DNA of 64,000 nt, from assembly GCA_947359465.1 (NCBI GenBank), contig OX375874.1:87535672-87599671 (forward strand), read 5' to 3'. Every line of letters begins with the position of its first letter. The stretch's first letter is position 1. This document shows positions 23,255 to 36,825 of this stretch, in pieces. A program made the position numbers and the translations under genes. The notes under the pieces are model-generated. The model saw only the letters and a program-made list of their open reading frames with translations, did no database searches and was not told the origin of the DNA. Origin of the DNA: Metellina segmentata (Eukaryota; Arthropoda; Arachnida; Araneae; Tetragnathidae).

Positions 23255-24290
23255 GCTATGACGTATGAGGATCACTTTTATAACAGCTTTATCATTGATT
23301 AAAGTTACAATTAAGTTATCCTCACTCTCTCATTGGTTAAAGTGATATTTAAATTAGCTCACATTGGTTAAATTGTATTTACTATCACGAGGAATTCTCA
23401 CGCACAATAATGAATAAGTATTGAATCATAATATCGATGTACCAATAAACGAGTATTTAATCTTTTCAGAGCACTGCCTTTCTTTTGCGGTTAAAAAACG
23501 TAATTCCTAATACATATCGGAGTTAATTCCATTATTAATAACAAAATACTCAAATATAGAGATTCAATTACTTAAACGACAATAAATGCAACAGACGTTA
23601 GCCAAGAGATAAGTAAATATCTGCCAAAGGCCCCAAGCAACAAAAATCGAGAACTGCTTGTTGACTCTTATTGGATAGCGCTCTCGATTCTAAATGAAAT
23701 TACTACGCCACACGTAAAAGGCAAAATATTCAACATTTCATGCTTATTATGACAGAAAATCATTGTATATGTGTGGGGTTAACAAATTAATCACATTTCT
23801 AAATTGCAGTGGCTCAAAACACTCAAATATCGGACAAGGCGCTGGGAACTATTTGTTTCGCTTGCTATCAGCTATTTCTCTACTGCCAAGATAACCTGTT
23901 GCCGAGTAAACAATGCTTACACAGAAGCTTGGTGAAAACGTGCTTGCGACAGTATAATTAAATTATTAATAAATGAATAATTTTTATTTGGTTATTTGCT
24001 TTGTGGCTTTATGACGCACGGATCATACTTGGAACAGCTGTCAAACGCAAGACAACTTCAAGTAATTGTAAAATGAAAGGAAAAGAGAGAGAGAGGTGAG
24101 AAGAAAGAACGTTTGGGCATCCTGGAGTCAAGACCCCCATGTTTACCACAGACGATAAACCCCACAAGGGAAAGAATGGATCAATAGGGTACCTCGGGTT
24201 GAATCCCGGATACACCTAAAGATGTGCCGTTAAGGAATATTTATTTGGAAACGCAAAAAATATATTTTTTTTTATTCCATAACTTTTTTT
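23255..24290. other. No recognisable gene
   Basis: AT-rich. A minus-strand frame at 24009-24215 has no domain. Nothing else supported. Confidence 0.4.
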
Positions 24291-24295
24291 TAATA

Positions 24296-24480
24296 TAGAG
24301 ATATTTATAATTGAGATTTTTTTTATTCTATTTATAATTGAGATTTTTTTATTCAGTTTAGAATATTTTATTCCATTTAGAATTTTTTTATTCCATTTAG
24401 AATTTTTTTATTCCACTTAGAATTTTTTTATTCCATCTAGAATTTTTTATTCCATTTATAATTTTTTATTCATTATCAAT
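24296..24480. repeat. AT-rich minisatellite, ~20-bp unit
   Basis: Repeats of 'tttttttattccatttagaat' with small variations, about 8 units, grading into simple T-rich sequence at both ends. Confidence 0.8.
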
Positions 24481-25740
24481 TAAGATATAGTTTTGAAATG
24501 TGAGTTTTATTCAGTTTTGTATTCCAGAATTTTTGTGCGAATGTTACCGAGACTGAGATGTATTTTTGAGAGATTTATTAATTGAACTGTGGGATTTATT
24601 AATTATATACTGGGCTTAATTGACTGAGTTTTTTAAGTTGTATGTAATCATGAACAGTGAATCACAACAAGGGCATGTTTCAATACTCTCCTTATTTTCG
24701 ATTATTCCGCAGAAAATAATACTAAGCACTTGAAAAACAATGAGTGATTCATAGAACCTGTTGTATTTATTCTTATCTCGACGGGCTTTACAGCTAATCT
24801 ATTACAAACGCAGTACAAAGATATATAACTTTTGAACTATGAAAATAAATTACACTATACAGTACTAAAAGCTTTTCACGTTTCTCGGGCCGCCTTAGAA
24901 CTCGGGTCCTGATAAAAGAAGTGTGACGATCCTCCTTTTGTTAGGGGCTTGATAGGTGGAGGTTTAAAGGGGGTATACATGAATTACTGCACTGGGAAAC
25001 ATTCACATTAATGATATCTTTGCTATAGAGATCAGAAAAAAAAATTATAATGTGTCATGGACAGTGACATTTTTTTCCTGATCTCTGTGGGATTGAGGTT
25101 TTTCTGTAGACAACGTAGAAGTAAGGTAAGAATGCAGAAAAAAGAAAAAGAAGCATGGCCATAAAAGTATGAAAGGATTCATGACTGTGTGGAAGATGAA
25201 AGCGTCCGAGAGAAGAATGGATCGAAGTAAGGAGCTTTTTAAATCTATTTTTATATTCGCCCATGAGCCATCAATTTGAATCGCCGAGTTACATTGTGTG
25301 GGTCATTGTTGTTGGCACTGCTGCTTTTGAAAGCTGGACTGAGAAGGAAGGCACGTGACCTGTCACTCAATCTTCGCTCCACTGAATAAGGCACCAGAGA
25401 GAACGCAAACACGAAGATTTTGCTTCCGTGTATAACTTCGACGCAACTACGAAGACAGTGAGAACGGGAACTCGAGAAAGTTTTGTTTAGAGATTTTCGT
25501 GCTCACTGAACAGAGACATTGCCTGCATTTCAGCAATGAGACAAGCAGTATTTAGAATGCAAAAGTATAAAGAATTAATTTAATTTCCATGCATAATGGT
25601 GTTACATTATAATTTGCATTTCGAAGGCAGCAGTCAGCCTTATTATTTTCCATGGAAAAAGATGTTAATAAATAATATTACGCTTTAACATTCGAAAAAG
25701 AACGAGAAAGTAGTAATAAGAATTCCATCACTCTCTCTTC
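24481..25740. other. No recognisable gene
   Basis: AT-rich sequence with no defined repeat ends or convincing coding frame. Confidence 0.4.
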
Positions 25741-25751
25741 AGAAATATATT

Positions 25752-26050
25752 TCATGAATAATTCTCAAGAATGTTCTTCATGGAATAATTCTCAAAAATG
25801 TTCTTCATGGAATAATTCTCAAGAATGTTCTTCATGAAATAATTCTCAAGAATGTTCTTCATGGAATAATTCTCAAGAATGTTCTTCATGGAATAATTTT
25901 CAATAATGTTCTTCATGGAATAATTCTCAAGAATGCTCTTCATGGAATAATTCTCAAAAATATTTTTCATGGAATAATTATCAGTAATAATCTGCATCGA
26001 ATAGTTCTCTGAAATATAATTCATGGAATGATTCTCTAAAATGATCTCCA
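25752..26050. repeat. 27-bp minisatellite, open frame on the minus strand
   Basis: Eleven or so copies of ttcatggaataattctcaag plus aatgttc (27 bp). Because 27 is a multiple of three, a minus-strand frame of 107 codons stays open and reads a 9-residue repeat close to NYSMKNILE. There are no splice sites, promoter or matching neighbours that argue for a gene, so I list it as a repeat. Confidence 0.85.
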
Positions 26051-26075
26051 CTATAATAGTTGAAAACCTTCGCAT

Positions 26076-28220
26076 AACCTAATAGGCCAATTTTCAAATT
26101 TGTCAGGCTAGCAATTTTAAAGTTTTAAAATATTCCAAAGCTATAATGGTTCATCCACTATTCAAGAGGCTGTTATCTTTAGCTTCTAAAAATTGCTAAT
26201 TCTAACAATCAGAAATTAATTTGATAATCCTAAAAACTTTGTATTTTCATTACGGAACGCACATTTCAGCGGATTATCACAATGCTGAACCTTTTAATTA
26301 ATGATAATGTTGAAGTTTCAATTCCACCCAGAAAAGAAAACCTTAGTAAAAATACTATTGCAAATTTACTAATAAATTACTAATACTATGCATTATTTTT
26401 CAAATATATCTGGTATAGTGAGACCTGCCTCTTAATTTAAAATTCCTATCATTAGAAAACTGATTTTATTTCTTGCAAACAGAGTAGTTACGGATCTCCT
26501 TACTCGTCCATCTCGTAAAGTTTCGTGTAGTTTTATATAACTAGGGATAAGGCTTAGATGTCCTAAAAATTCTTAGAAATTTGGTTTCTAAACAGAGGTA
26601 CGTACATAGAAAAAAAGAACATAACCATTCTCTTAAAATACAATTTACTTGTTAATTTTACAGCCAAATTGAACGTCTGTATTTTTTATGCGTATTAAGA
26701 TTAGGCTATATAAAAGAGAAAACAAGAAAAAATACAAGTACAACTTATTTTTAGAGTTCTTGTTTCAAATCGGAAGTTTTGAATTTTCTACAAAATCCTT
26801 CAACAGTTTAACATAGAAACTGGAAATTTTTATTACTTCATCAGTCTAGAACTGTAAAGTAGAACAAAGCCATGCCCGAATTTTAAAAAGAGAATGCTTT
26901 TATATGATCTGGTAAAAAGCTTTAAACGTTAAAAGGCTCCTTACTTCTACTCAGGAATCTATTTTAAAGAAACTGCTTCATTTTGAAGAGTCCCTTGAAT
27001 TTCACCGAGCGAAAACTTTTCTCTCAATGACAGAAGTGAGAAAAAGGGTTTCAAGGAATTTCATTAAAATATGCCCGTTTCTTTGAAAACACGAGATATA
27101 TAAGGACAAAAATAGATGCCCCAAAATGACCGAAAAGGCTAAACATTTTGACATTTCGCTCTCAAAACCACGAAAAATAAATGAAAATTCCCAAAGAAAG
27201 ATATTTAAATCAGGTTAGATTGTTATGACACACTTTTTTTATCTCTCAGATAATGATTCTATCGTGAGTATTAAAAAAAGGTAGAAAGAAAATCATCAAA
27301 ATTCTAGCCCCAATAGTAACGTTTGTTATTTATACTGTTTTGTGAACAATATCATAACAGGAGAAAATCAATATTTCAGTTTCCTTTTTTAAAATAAATC
27401 ATCGTTTACATTAATTTATGCTTGTACCTTTTAATAATTGCCTTGTAGGACATTTTGTCACTGTCAGCAAAGTGAAAGTGATCAGCAGGCATAGAATTCA
27501 GAAATACGATCAGAAAATTTTTCTTTTTTTAATCATTCGAAAGACAGCCTCGATCTTAGAGAGGGAAATTAAATTATGTAATCATTCGAATAAAAATATT
27601 TCTTATTTCAAATGGCGAAAACAGCTCAACTCAAGGTCCGTTATATCGGCTAATAAGGAGTGATATTGACAGCTTGGGAAGTTGAACTTCCTCGCATTTC
27701 TTAAACGATAACTTCTAGGAATGAAAGATAGAAAAGAAACAGTTTCTGAATGCGGTAAGAATATTTAAATGTTTTGCAGAGTTAAAGAGGCACAACAGGC
27801 AACTCTCGGTAACGATGGAAAGTTTTGACGCATGAATATGTTTTTAAAATCAGACAATTACTAGGTGGCCAGTATGGATAGTTGAGCTTTACAAAAAGAA
27901 TAGGCATCGAGTTTGGTCTATTATTTTCTATTTTTCAACGCGAACCAAACCACCTTAGTGTCATTTGATAGCTGAAGAAACAAAGACTTGTTAGTGACGT
28001 TGTTAAAATGCCGCGTCAAGCGGGGAGGGTGGAGTTGGGGTAGTGTTTCAGACACTCCTCTGCGATGCTCAAACTTCAAATCACTTTTGCTCGGGACTGT
28101 TAAGCACTACGACATCAAAATTGGTCTCAAATGAAAGCTAACGTCAAAATATGTTGAATTAAGACATTAGAAGCGAAATCGAACATTGTCGGTTGTGAAA
28201 CTGTTAACAGCAGTGGAATT
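26076..28220. other. No recognisable gene
   Basis: AT-rich; only scattered frames below 85 residues, without domains. Confidence 0.4.
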
Positions 28221-28225
28221 TTATT

Positions 28226-28470
28226 TTAAATTTCACAATTACGGCATATGTTCCTCAAAAAGCCAAGCAGAAATACATCGAAACTAATCTAGGCTGAAGA
28301 GCAACTCGTCGGCTTTTGAGTGCTCTTTCTTCCTTTTGATAAACACTTAATTGACTACTCTTAAAATTTCACAATAACGGCCTACGCTTGTCAAGAATCC
28401 AAGCAGAAATACATCGAACGCAGTCTAGGCTGAAGAACAACTCGTCAGCTTTTGATAAACACTGATTTTA
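28226..28470. repeat. Diverged tandem duplication, ~140-180-bp unit
   Basis: aatttcacaattacggc ... ccaagcagaaatacatcgaa ... ctaggctgaagagcaactcgtc recurs with changes at about 28365-28470 (aatttcacaataacggcc ... ccaagcagaaatacatcgaa ... ctaggctgaagaacaactcgtc). Confidence 0.75.
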
Positions 28471-29552
28471 GTAGTGAATTTGTCTTTCTTTTATTTCCTA
28501 CGTCCAAATAAATACTATGCGCTTAGAAGACGTATTCACGTAAAACGTTATGGACGTGCTCCCACACAGCCTATCCAATGTCTTGTTGGTAGATTATTAC
28601 GAGAAGCTTTATTCATGCCAGTTACAAGGCTACTTGGAACAAGTCTGAAACTTTTCTGATATCACGTTGGCACTCAATACTGCAAAGGGGGATTTTGCCG
28701 TAATGTTAAATAACCATTGCGTTTAATTATTTTTCCGACTGCTTTCTGTCTTGAGAGAATCTATAGACCTATACTTTAACTTGCAATGTACGAACCTCGA
28801 ATTTCCCTGTTATAACCATCTTCAGCATGTGTTTTCGATAGCTTAAAAAGTATCTTACGCGTTAACATCACTTCTAAACAGATTCGAGCTCTATGGGCTC
28901 TCCCCATGGAAATATCGTTGCCGTTGACAAGCGCTTTTTGAATATACTAATCTGAAACTTAACTACATAACTAATCTACAACTTAATGTACATTAAGAAC
29001 AAAAAATGCATATTAAAAATTCATTTTTTGCCAATCGCATGACCCTACAAAGAACAAATAAGTTTTATCTTTATTCGAAAACGAAGTGTCTGTGGTATCT
29101 ATAAGTACTACGCTATGCAATAAAGAAACTCAACTTATAAATCTGAAATTTTGCACTAAGGTATATACTACTTTTGCACTAAGGTATAGACTAATGATGT
29201 GTCCCACAGGATTCAATTTTTTGTCTCGAGTTTTCAAGGACAAAAGAGAAAAACACGAAGAACACGCACAACGAATGCCTTTTGTATGTTTAAAAAGAGC
29301 AGTTATTGCGAAAGAAACCATTTTATCCAAAAATTATTATTACAGAATTTAAATTCTGATTAGCATCCTATCGTTAATGATGGTGAAGGTTAGAACTATG
29401 GCATTTCTGATGCACGATTGGTACCAGTCAAAATATTTATAGCAAAACTGAGTGCACGGATGTTCACCGAAATTTCATTTCAATCCGAACAACATCAGGT
29501 AACAATCTGCTTGTATTAAAAATACCGGAAAATTTATTGCCAAAAATTTTTG

Positions 29553-30751
29553 TTTAAGGTATCCGACTACCTTGAAAAAACGTTAATTTTGCTGAAAAGT
29601 AACATTTTTTTTTACTATCTCATAATGTGTGTGTCATATTCAATTTTTCTAGAATCTAAAAATACTTTGTTTTTAAAAGTGCGACATGTAGAATTCTAGT
29701 TACAGACGCCAAAATATAATTAACATTATAAAGCCTGTATACTTGGATCTGTGTGATCAGAAATTTAAAAAAAAATGCCTCCATGGAAAAACTTAAAATT
29801 CTAATGAGGCATTCAATGGTGTTGTGTTTTGTGGCAAATCGTGTCGAAAGAAATTTTTGTAGAGCTCCAAACTTTGAGTTTAGGTGCCTACATAGCTTTA
29901 ATACAATTCAATGATGGATTCATGGGTTTAATCTCTATAGTGAGTGAGCTAAGTATCACTTTTGGTGCATTTACTTTGTCAGGACAATATTTCTTAGATG
30001 TCGAAGGAATTATTGATTCAAAACTACATTCAACAACTCAGGCAAAATGCACCCGTAGAAAGCTTCGAGATTAAAAAAAGAGAAAATTTGGTAAATCTGA
30101 AAAGAAGGACGGTACTACTTACAAAACTGGACAGTTTTAAGGTATTAAATTGATATTTTCACTGAATAAATACATATTTTCACTGAATAAATACATATTT
30201 ACACTTTAAATGCATTTTTCTCAAAATGATTTTTTTTAAATATGTTTACGAAAAATGTGATAACTCAAAAAATTCTTTACATACTATTATGAAAATTTTA
30301 GTGAATGTTTCTCACATATGTGTTAGTGTAATAGACCGCAGAAATAGTGATAGCCATATTAGATATTATTTTATGAGTAATTTTGTCTAAAATGTTTCCA
30401 AAATTTATTTAAAAATTCAAGACCAAGTACATATATATGAATACAATAACTTTATTTTTTGCAAATATCACTTAAATTGCTGTTTATTACACTTCAGATG
30501 GTTGTACGCCTCTACTCACAAATTTACATTCACATACCTATAATAGTTTTTTAGTTAGAGCCTTTTCCGTAGTTCTAATAATTTGATTGAAAATAATTAA
30601 AAAGCGCCATTATATAATATTTTTCTGCTAATTTCAACATTTTAACTATTAAATTTGCTTTTTTACACTGATATGTTTTTAATTATGATGATATTATTAA
30701 AAATAATGTTTTTTCAAAAAATTTGTTCCGATGGTAGTCGGATACCTTAAA
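29553..30751 (+). mobile_element. TTAA-flanked DNA transposon relic (Kolobok- or piggyBac-like)
   Basis: TTTAAGGTATCCGACTACC at 29553-29571 is inverted exactly at 30733-30751. The termini can be read as GGTATCCG... between TTAA sites, the target duplication of Kolobok and piggyBac; a TTA/TAA reading (Harbinger) is also possible. The interior is very AT-rich and about 1.2 kb, too short for an intact autonomous element, but it holds a coding relic at 29829-30140. Confidence 0.72.
29829..30140 (+). pseudogene. Relic of transposon protein C-terminus
   Basis: A plus-strand frame of 81 codons (29829-30074) with YIALIQFNDGFMGL and a basic end (CTRRKLRD) is followed, in another frame, by a segment ending TTYKTGQF and a stop at 30138-30140. 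The NDG motif, the basic stretch and a short C-terminus ending Tyr-x-x-Gly-x-Phe resemble the C-terminal part of proteins encoded by arthropod and cnidarian DNA transposons, from memory of the pattern and not from a search. A frameshift near 30072 and missing N-terminal part make it non-functional. Confidence 0.45.
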
Positions 30752-32411
30752 GTTAAATGTATTCTGAGTCTATCTTTCGGAAGCACTATTTTTCTCATAA
30801 TGTGTAAGTACACACTCAGAAAAACCATCATGAACGGACTTGACCACGCACTCATAACACTTTTTAAACGTGGTCATTTAAGTACTTACATTGTATGCAA
30901 CTCGCCTCTTTTCATTAAAAATATTCAATTAGCCTAAATTAAGTTTACTAATGAGAAGATAAGCTGTTTTGCAGCAGGCCCTATGACATGAGAAGAAACT
31001 CTGACCGACATTTATCGGAAATGTGTTTTTTGAAAAGAAATATGAATTTCGATGATGATAGGAAATATATTGTTATGCAATCTAATAAGGAATTTTTTTT
31101 GTTTGCAAATGCCAGACGTTTGACAACAAAGCCATTACCTTCTTGTTTCCCAATATTTCAGAAAAATACGATTAAAATCATTAAGTGAAATTTACGCGTT
31201 AAAATGTTAACTGTTTACTGGTCGTCCAGAATTACATAAAGAACCTAGAATTCCTAGGTCCGATTCCAAATAAATGGGCACTGAGGCAATTATCTGTTGC
31301 AAGAAGATGAAACAAAGTAACTGCTAAAGCAGGAGGAAAGCTTGCAATTCGAGACTTTGAATCAGCAAGGCACTTCCAGGCCTTTCCCAACTTCATGGAA
31401 CATATACGTAATGGCGTGACCGAGATTCGAACGTGGGTTATTGCGACCACAACAAAATGTATTCCCCCCCCCTATACTATCCCAACCAATACTATCAAAA
31501 TGTCTATAATTTATATTTTTTTTATCTGAATACTAACAGTTTAAACGGTTGTGCAGTAAATTTGTCTGGATTTTGTTAGTAAATGAGTATCTACAGACGA
31601 TATTGTCCGTTTTTTTTCAACTGATAACTCACTTTCTGTTCAGCACATAGAGTGAACCCGTTTTCTGACTTTTGATGCGTCATTTCCGTCTGTAATAATT
31701 TTTAGCTATAACATTAACTACATTCTTATTCATATGGTCATAGTAGAATCTGCTACTTATCATTAAACAAATGAGTCAGTGGAATAAATGATTTTCCCAT
31801 TTCAAATTTTTAAAAAATCCAGGTGCCGACAAAATAGTTTTTATAACTAGGGAACGTGTGCGTCCCAATTGCATCTCATTATGTATGAAACAAATTCTTT
31901 CTTTCCGCGTATTTACCCATTTTTTACTTCTTCCTGAATAAAAAAAGCAAAACTTTGCACTCCAATTATCCCGTGTTTAATGAATAACGCGTTAAAGAGC
32001 AAACCATAAATGGCCCGAGGCGCAGATTTAATGCTGCAAATGAAAGCAAATAACTTTTTATGTGAGCGTGAGAAGTAACTATTCATCCGAATTAGTTCTT
32101 TGAATCTGGTTGAAGGGAAACGCGAAAAAAATCGGCATTATGAAATCCATTCTTCTTGATCAGTACCCAAGGGAGTAATAAAAAAGTCGTGTAAAATAGA
32201 GAATAACATATGAGCAGTAAAAAAGACGGTATGGAAATTATAAAAGCACGATGAAAATATCTAACGCAAGTAAGTAATGCAAAATTGGGGTAGCAATAGC
32301 ATTGGTTTTGGGGTCAAATTCTTCAAATTCAAATTCAAAACCATTTTCTTTTACTTCAATTTATTTACCCACGCGCATTTAAAAAGTTTTGCATTGTCAT
32401 AAACGAATGAT
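30752..32411. other. Mostly unannotated DNA
   Basis: AT-rich with short frames. At 31260-31450 the minus strand has a B-box-like GTTCGAATCTCGG that may mark an old tRNA-SINE head, but the body does not match the SINE families described here. Confidence 0.35.
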
Positions 32412-32560
32412 CATGGACCTTAGAATGTAATAGACGGACCATGTGGGCGGAGTCGCTGTCGTAAGATCTCTGAATCGTAAATCATGTTCGACAGCCAATC
32501 GAATTGCACACAAGGTTTTTTTTTTACCACGGTGGATAGTCACTTGAACCAATGCATATG
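32412..32560 (+). mobile_element. Partial copy of the 22978 hAT-type MITE
   Basis: Matches its left part: catggaccttagaatgtaatagacgg, then gtgggcggagtcgctgtcgtaagatctctga and ggtggatagtcac. The right end is missing. Confidence 0.75.
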
Positions 32561-33345
32561 ATAAAATTTTAATATTATTGATTTGCAGAAAAATGTTTTA
32601 TCTACATAGTGTATTTAAATTTTGAAACAAAATTTAATCGAACAGAAACGATGGAATATATTGTTGGCTTACGAGTGAAACACAAGTTAAAATTTTCGAT
32701 ATAAGTTTTTTTTTAAATTTGTCTAGACCAGAATGTGGTAATCTTTAGAGAGAGTCTGATCAGGGAATGTTTTAAGCATAAAGAATAAATTTATACGTGA
32801 GAAATTTTCCTCCCTTCGTTTTCGCAGAACTCTTCGTATTACTTGTAAGTCGACGACATATTAAATTTGTATCGCACTTGAATTTTATCTAATGTATTGT
32901 AATATGTATACATAACGTACCAAGAATAACTTACAACAATTATTAAGAAAATATGCATTTTATATAATTGAGAGGATTGGGAATTAATTTTTAAAAGAGT
33001 AAACGTATTTTCGGTTAAAAGGTATTAATAACACATTTAAAAAAGATTCTTACAACCTCTGTTTTCAAAAATATTCTTTCATTCACCAAAATGTTCAAAC
33101 ACAACATTAGCAGTTAAAAAGACTACTAATTTCAAGTGCACAACAATAAAGCTAGCACATTTTCAATATCCGTATCAATGTCATGCCATTCTTTAATATT
33201 TGAAGTACTTATTGATTGTATATTGACCCTTTCAAATAACTTTGGTTGTTTTCAGTATCGATATTAAGCCTGCAACTTTGTTTCCACTATAATATGAATT
33301 TACAATGTAAGCAAAAACACCACACATAAAGAAAATATTTTACTT

Positions 33346-33600
33346 TCGCTACTCAAATACATGATACATATTGAGGTACCTTAAAATGTAGTTCGTCGCT
33401 TTTTTGGTAATGTTTCGAGTGTTATTTAATTGTCTAACCGTCATATTTCAATTCGTAAATTATTCTTTGGGAATTTTTATTGGCAATGGACAGAAATCGT
33501 ATTCGATAAACAAGCTAAGTGACGTAACTTTTGCAATACGTACAAGAAACTCGTTCCGCTGCTGAAACACTTCCGCCTCCTGCATTTAACGTGATTGAAA
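33346..33600 (-). repeat. Interspersed repeat R1, minus strand (first tandem copy)
   Basis: Reversed R1 words: gatacatattgaggtacctta, tggcaatggacagaaatcg, tattcgataaacaagctaagtgacgta and ctcctgcatttaacgtg. The same element occurs again at 33791-34045 within the duplicated unit. Confidence 0.7.
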
Positions 33601-34235
33601 AATACTCATCAAGATTATGCCAAAAACACTTACACAATACGAATTTCCGACGAAATAATTCTATACTTTATTTTTAAACGTTTTATAGATGCTTGAAATT
33701 TGTAAACTAAAATGTATCAGCCTATAAAAGGATCATAACAACTATGCTCTTATTTTATTTATAAATGGTGCAATAGAGTTTCAAATTTTATCGCTACTCA
33801 AATACATGATACATATTGAGGTACCTTAAAATGTAGTTCGTCGCTTTTTTGGTAATGTTTCGAGTGTTATTTAATTGTCTAACCGTCATATTTCAATTCG
33901 TAAATTATTCTTTGGGAATTTTTATTGGCAATGGACAGAAATCGTATTCGATAAACAAGCTAAGTGACGTAACTTTTGCAATACGTACAAGAAACTCGTT
34001 CCGCTGCTGAAACACTTCCGCCTCCTGCATTTAACGTGATTGAAAAATACTCATCAAGATTATGCCAAAAACACTTACACAATACGAATTTCCGACGAAA
34101 TAATTCTATACTTTATTTTTAAACGTTTTATAGATGCTTGAAATTTGTAAACTAAAATGTATCAGCCTATAAAAGGATCATAACAACTATGCTCTTATTT
34201 TATTTATAAATGGTGCAATAGAGTTTCAAATTTTA
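33346..34235. repeat. Apparently identical 445-bp tandem duplication
   Basis: 33346-33790 and 33791-34235 read the same throughout as far as I compared. Sequence outside diverges at once (left ctttcgct versus ttatcgct; right ttatcgct versus ttatatga). Each unit contains a minus-strand R1 copy plus ~180 bp of unique DNA. It is either a very recent tandem duplication or an assembly error. Confidence 0.92.
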
Positions 34236-34236
34236 T

Positions 34237-36825
34237 ATGAACCTATACTGAATATATATTATTAATACTTCAATGTTAAAATTGCTACCGAGGAAGATTT
34301 TTATATTCCCGTTCCTTCATAACAAATTTCTCCTATTTTTCAACATTTTGATGAAATAACCTATGCTCCTGCGAAGGAATTCTCGCAACTACTTTGAAAT
34401 GCAGTTCGTAGTAGAAATGTAAAAATGTGAAATTTAAATTCATGCTTCATACTTCTTTCAAACATATATTCGTCAACGGTTTCTGGAGATTGAAAAAGTC
34501 GTAACTTTTCCAAACTCTTTTATAGAACATCTTTACATAATATTTAAATGCATTCCCTTTACCATAGAAATTCATGGATAGACGAAAGTTTGCATCATTC
34601 ATGGTGTCTATAAATTCTATGGCTTTTCTAAATTGCAGTCTATAAAACGTGCATGATTTTATTTAAGTTTTTTACAAATCATGAAACTTAAAAGGAGATA
34701 TTTGGAACTAAACATGCGAAAATATTTCGGATCCGAATTTAATATGAAAGGGAATAAAAATGGCTTTAAAAAAATTCAATATTGATTTTGCTTTTATGTC
34801 TTTGATGTTGTTTTCGGGAAATGTTATTTTAAAGGATGAAACATAAGCGCTCAATGAACGTTTTTAACTTACCTGAATTGTATACAATGCGTCAAAAATT
34901 ATGCATTTTCATTTTCCAACCATTAATTTCTGTCATTAAAGTTAAAAATGCTTCTGTGGAAGGTTTTTATTCCTGATACCAGATTATGGATCGTTTGATC
35001 GTTCAAGCATAAATTGGCTACATAAAATGGCATTCTCTTTTTCACCATTGGAGTTGTTGCCATATCGCACCCACCGTGAAATGTAGGGGGAGGACATACG
35101 ATCCCGAAGGACTTTGGTGAAGCATTAACATGTCTTGAAGAAACCAGGAAACTACAAACAGCAAACCCGACTTCGGCGAATGCGAGATTCGAACCCAAGC
35201 ACTTCAGTCTACCAGTTTTTTTAGAGAAGCCCTTAGTCTTTCGTCCACTTATAGGCATGTCTGAGAAAGTTATTCTCATAAAAGAATTTTTTTTGACGGA
35301 CATTTTATCTTCATATAGCTTTAATTCCGAATCGAAAGAGACATTAAACTCATCAGAGAGTGAAGTCAATTTCGATCTATTTCAAGCACCAGGCAAACAA
35401 TACTTCATACTCCTTTCAAGCATATATTCGTCAACGGTTTCTGGAGATTGAAGTGTGACTATGTGAGCGAACATTCCGTTACGAGCGTGTACCACGAAAA
35501 TACATTCCTTTTTTACGTGCACGCAACGAACAAAGGTCATCACACATTGCGGAATAGTATGATATAACATCGAATCAATGTGTTTTCTTTCTAATAAGCA
35601 AAATGCTTATCCTATTATTTTTCTCACATTCTTGAAACATCGTAATGCACGCGAAAAGTTTTGATAAAGTACGACAAATTTAAATTTTGCTGCTTTATTC
35701 CTGCATTTGAAGATTTTATCATTCATGTCTGTAGATTCTAGGGCATGGCGAAGTGCTCTAGGCTCTTGTATATTAAGGAATAACCGGTCTTGTGTACAAG
35801 TTTGTTGCGTTGGAATGGCAACTGTCGACTCTTCCATCGTAATCTGAGTAACCAACTTGACCTCTAAAATTGCTGCTTGTTCTAGATCGTAGTCAAATCG
35901 TGCATCTTGAATCTGTATCATCTATCATCATTGACACGGTTTCTGATATAGAAGTAAGACATTCAGAGGAAAGTAGCTCTCATGATAGCCGGGCATACGA
36001 TCTTTAGATTTACACTTTTCAACACTCTTTTGTAACGGATCGTTTTGAAGGACGAAGTTTCATTTGCTGTTGCCCCTGAAGCTTTTACAAATGTGAAAAT
36101 TCGGTTGAGAAATTTAGGCTGCAAGAAACCCGTCATGTAACCAATTAGTGAATTAAGTATCTCCTCTCAGCATCAGGTTCGTAGTTCTTTTGATGCTTTT
36201 TCACATAAAATGGTAGGATTGCTTTAAAAAATATACTTCGGTTGCTAAAGTGTGTTGCTAAATAAGAATTTTGTTCACAAAATAAGAATAAACTTAAGTT
36301 TAGGGGTTTTAAGGCATTGATGGTTGCATGCGTTTTATGGTACAAAGTTCTAAAACGGACAAGTTGTAGGTTACCAAAGAATGCAGTGTAAAGATAAAAT
36401 GCAGTAAAAGCAATAAGATCAGTAAAATAAATGCTATATATATCCACAAATAGCATCTACGCTAAACTTAATTGCTTATATCCTTTAATGGCAAGGTGTC
36501 GAGGGTTCATTTCATATCTTATTTCAATCCATTTAATGAATATAGCGTCCATATTAACATAAATGTATTTCACACCTCTAAATAAAATTAAATTATCCAA
36601 AAAATATGTAACAACATTTTATTTCTTTCACTTGTGTTAAATCTTATTTACAAAAAAATGCATGGCAAATCGCGTACCTCAGTCATATTACCACAATTAC
36701 ATCTTGAACGTTTACTTCAGTTTCTTCCCATTCCCTTGTTCACAGGCGATTCGGCAATTTTTACTCGTATTTTCTATTGTGTATATTTATTTATATATTC
36801 CAGATTTCTCATTGCTTTCTGGTTA
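34237..36825. other. Mostly unannotated DNA
   Basis: Two short direct repeats are visible: 'catatattcgtcaacggtttctggagattga' at ~34463 and ~35419. A minus-strand tRNA-like B-box (GGGTTCGAATCTCGC, sense) lies near 35180-35194 at the start of a SINE-like segment to ~35040. The 148-residue frame at 34923-35369 overlaps this and has no domain, so it is not called as a gene. Confidence 0.35.
35040..35250 (-). mobile_element. Possible tRNA-derived SINE of another family
   Basis: In minus-strand sense, GGACGAAAGACTAAGGGC resembles a degenerate box A and GGGTTCGAATCTCGC a box B about 45 bases later, followed by a non-coding body to ~35040. No target duplication and no second copy were found, so it is tentative. 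Confidence 0.35.

Noticed and set aside
34923..35369. Minus-strand frame of 148 codons
   Set aside because: Longest non-transposon frame there, but it crosses a tRNA-like B-box segment and repeated DNA, with no recognisable domain.
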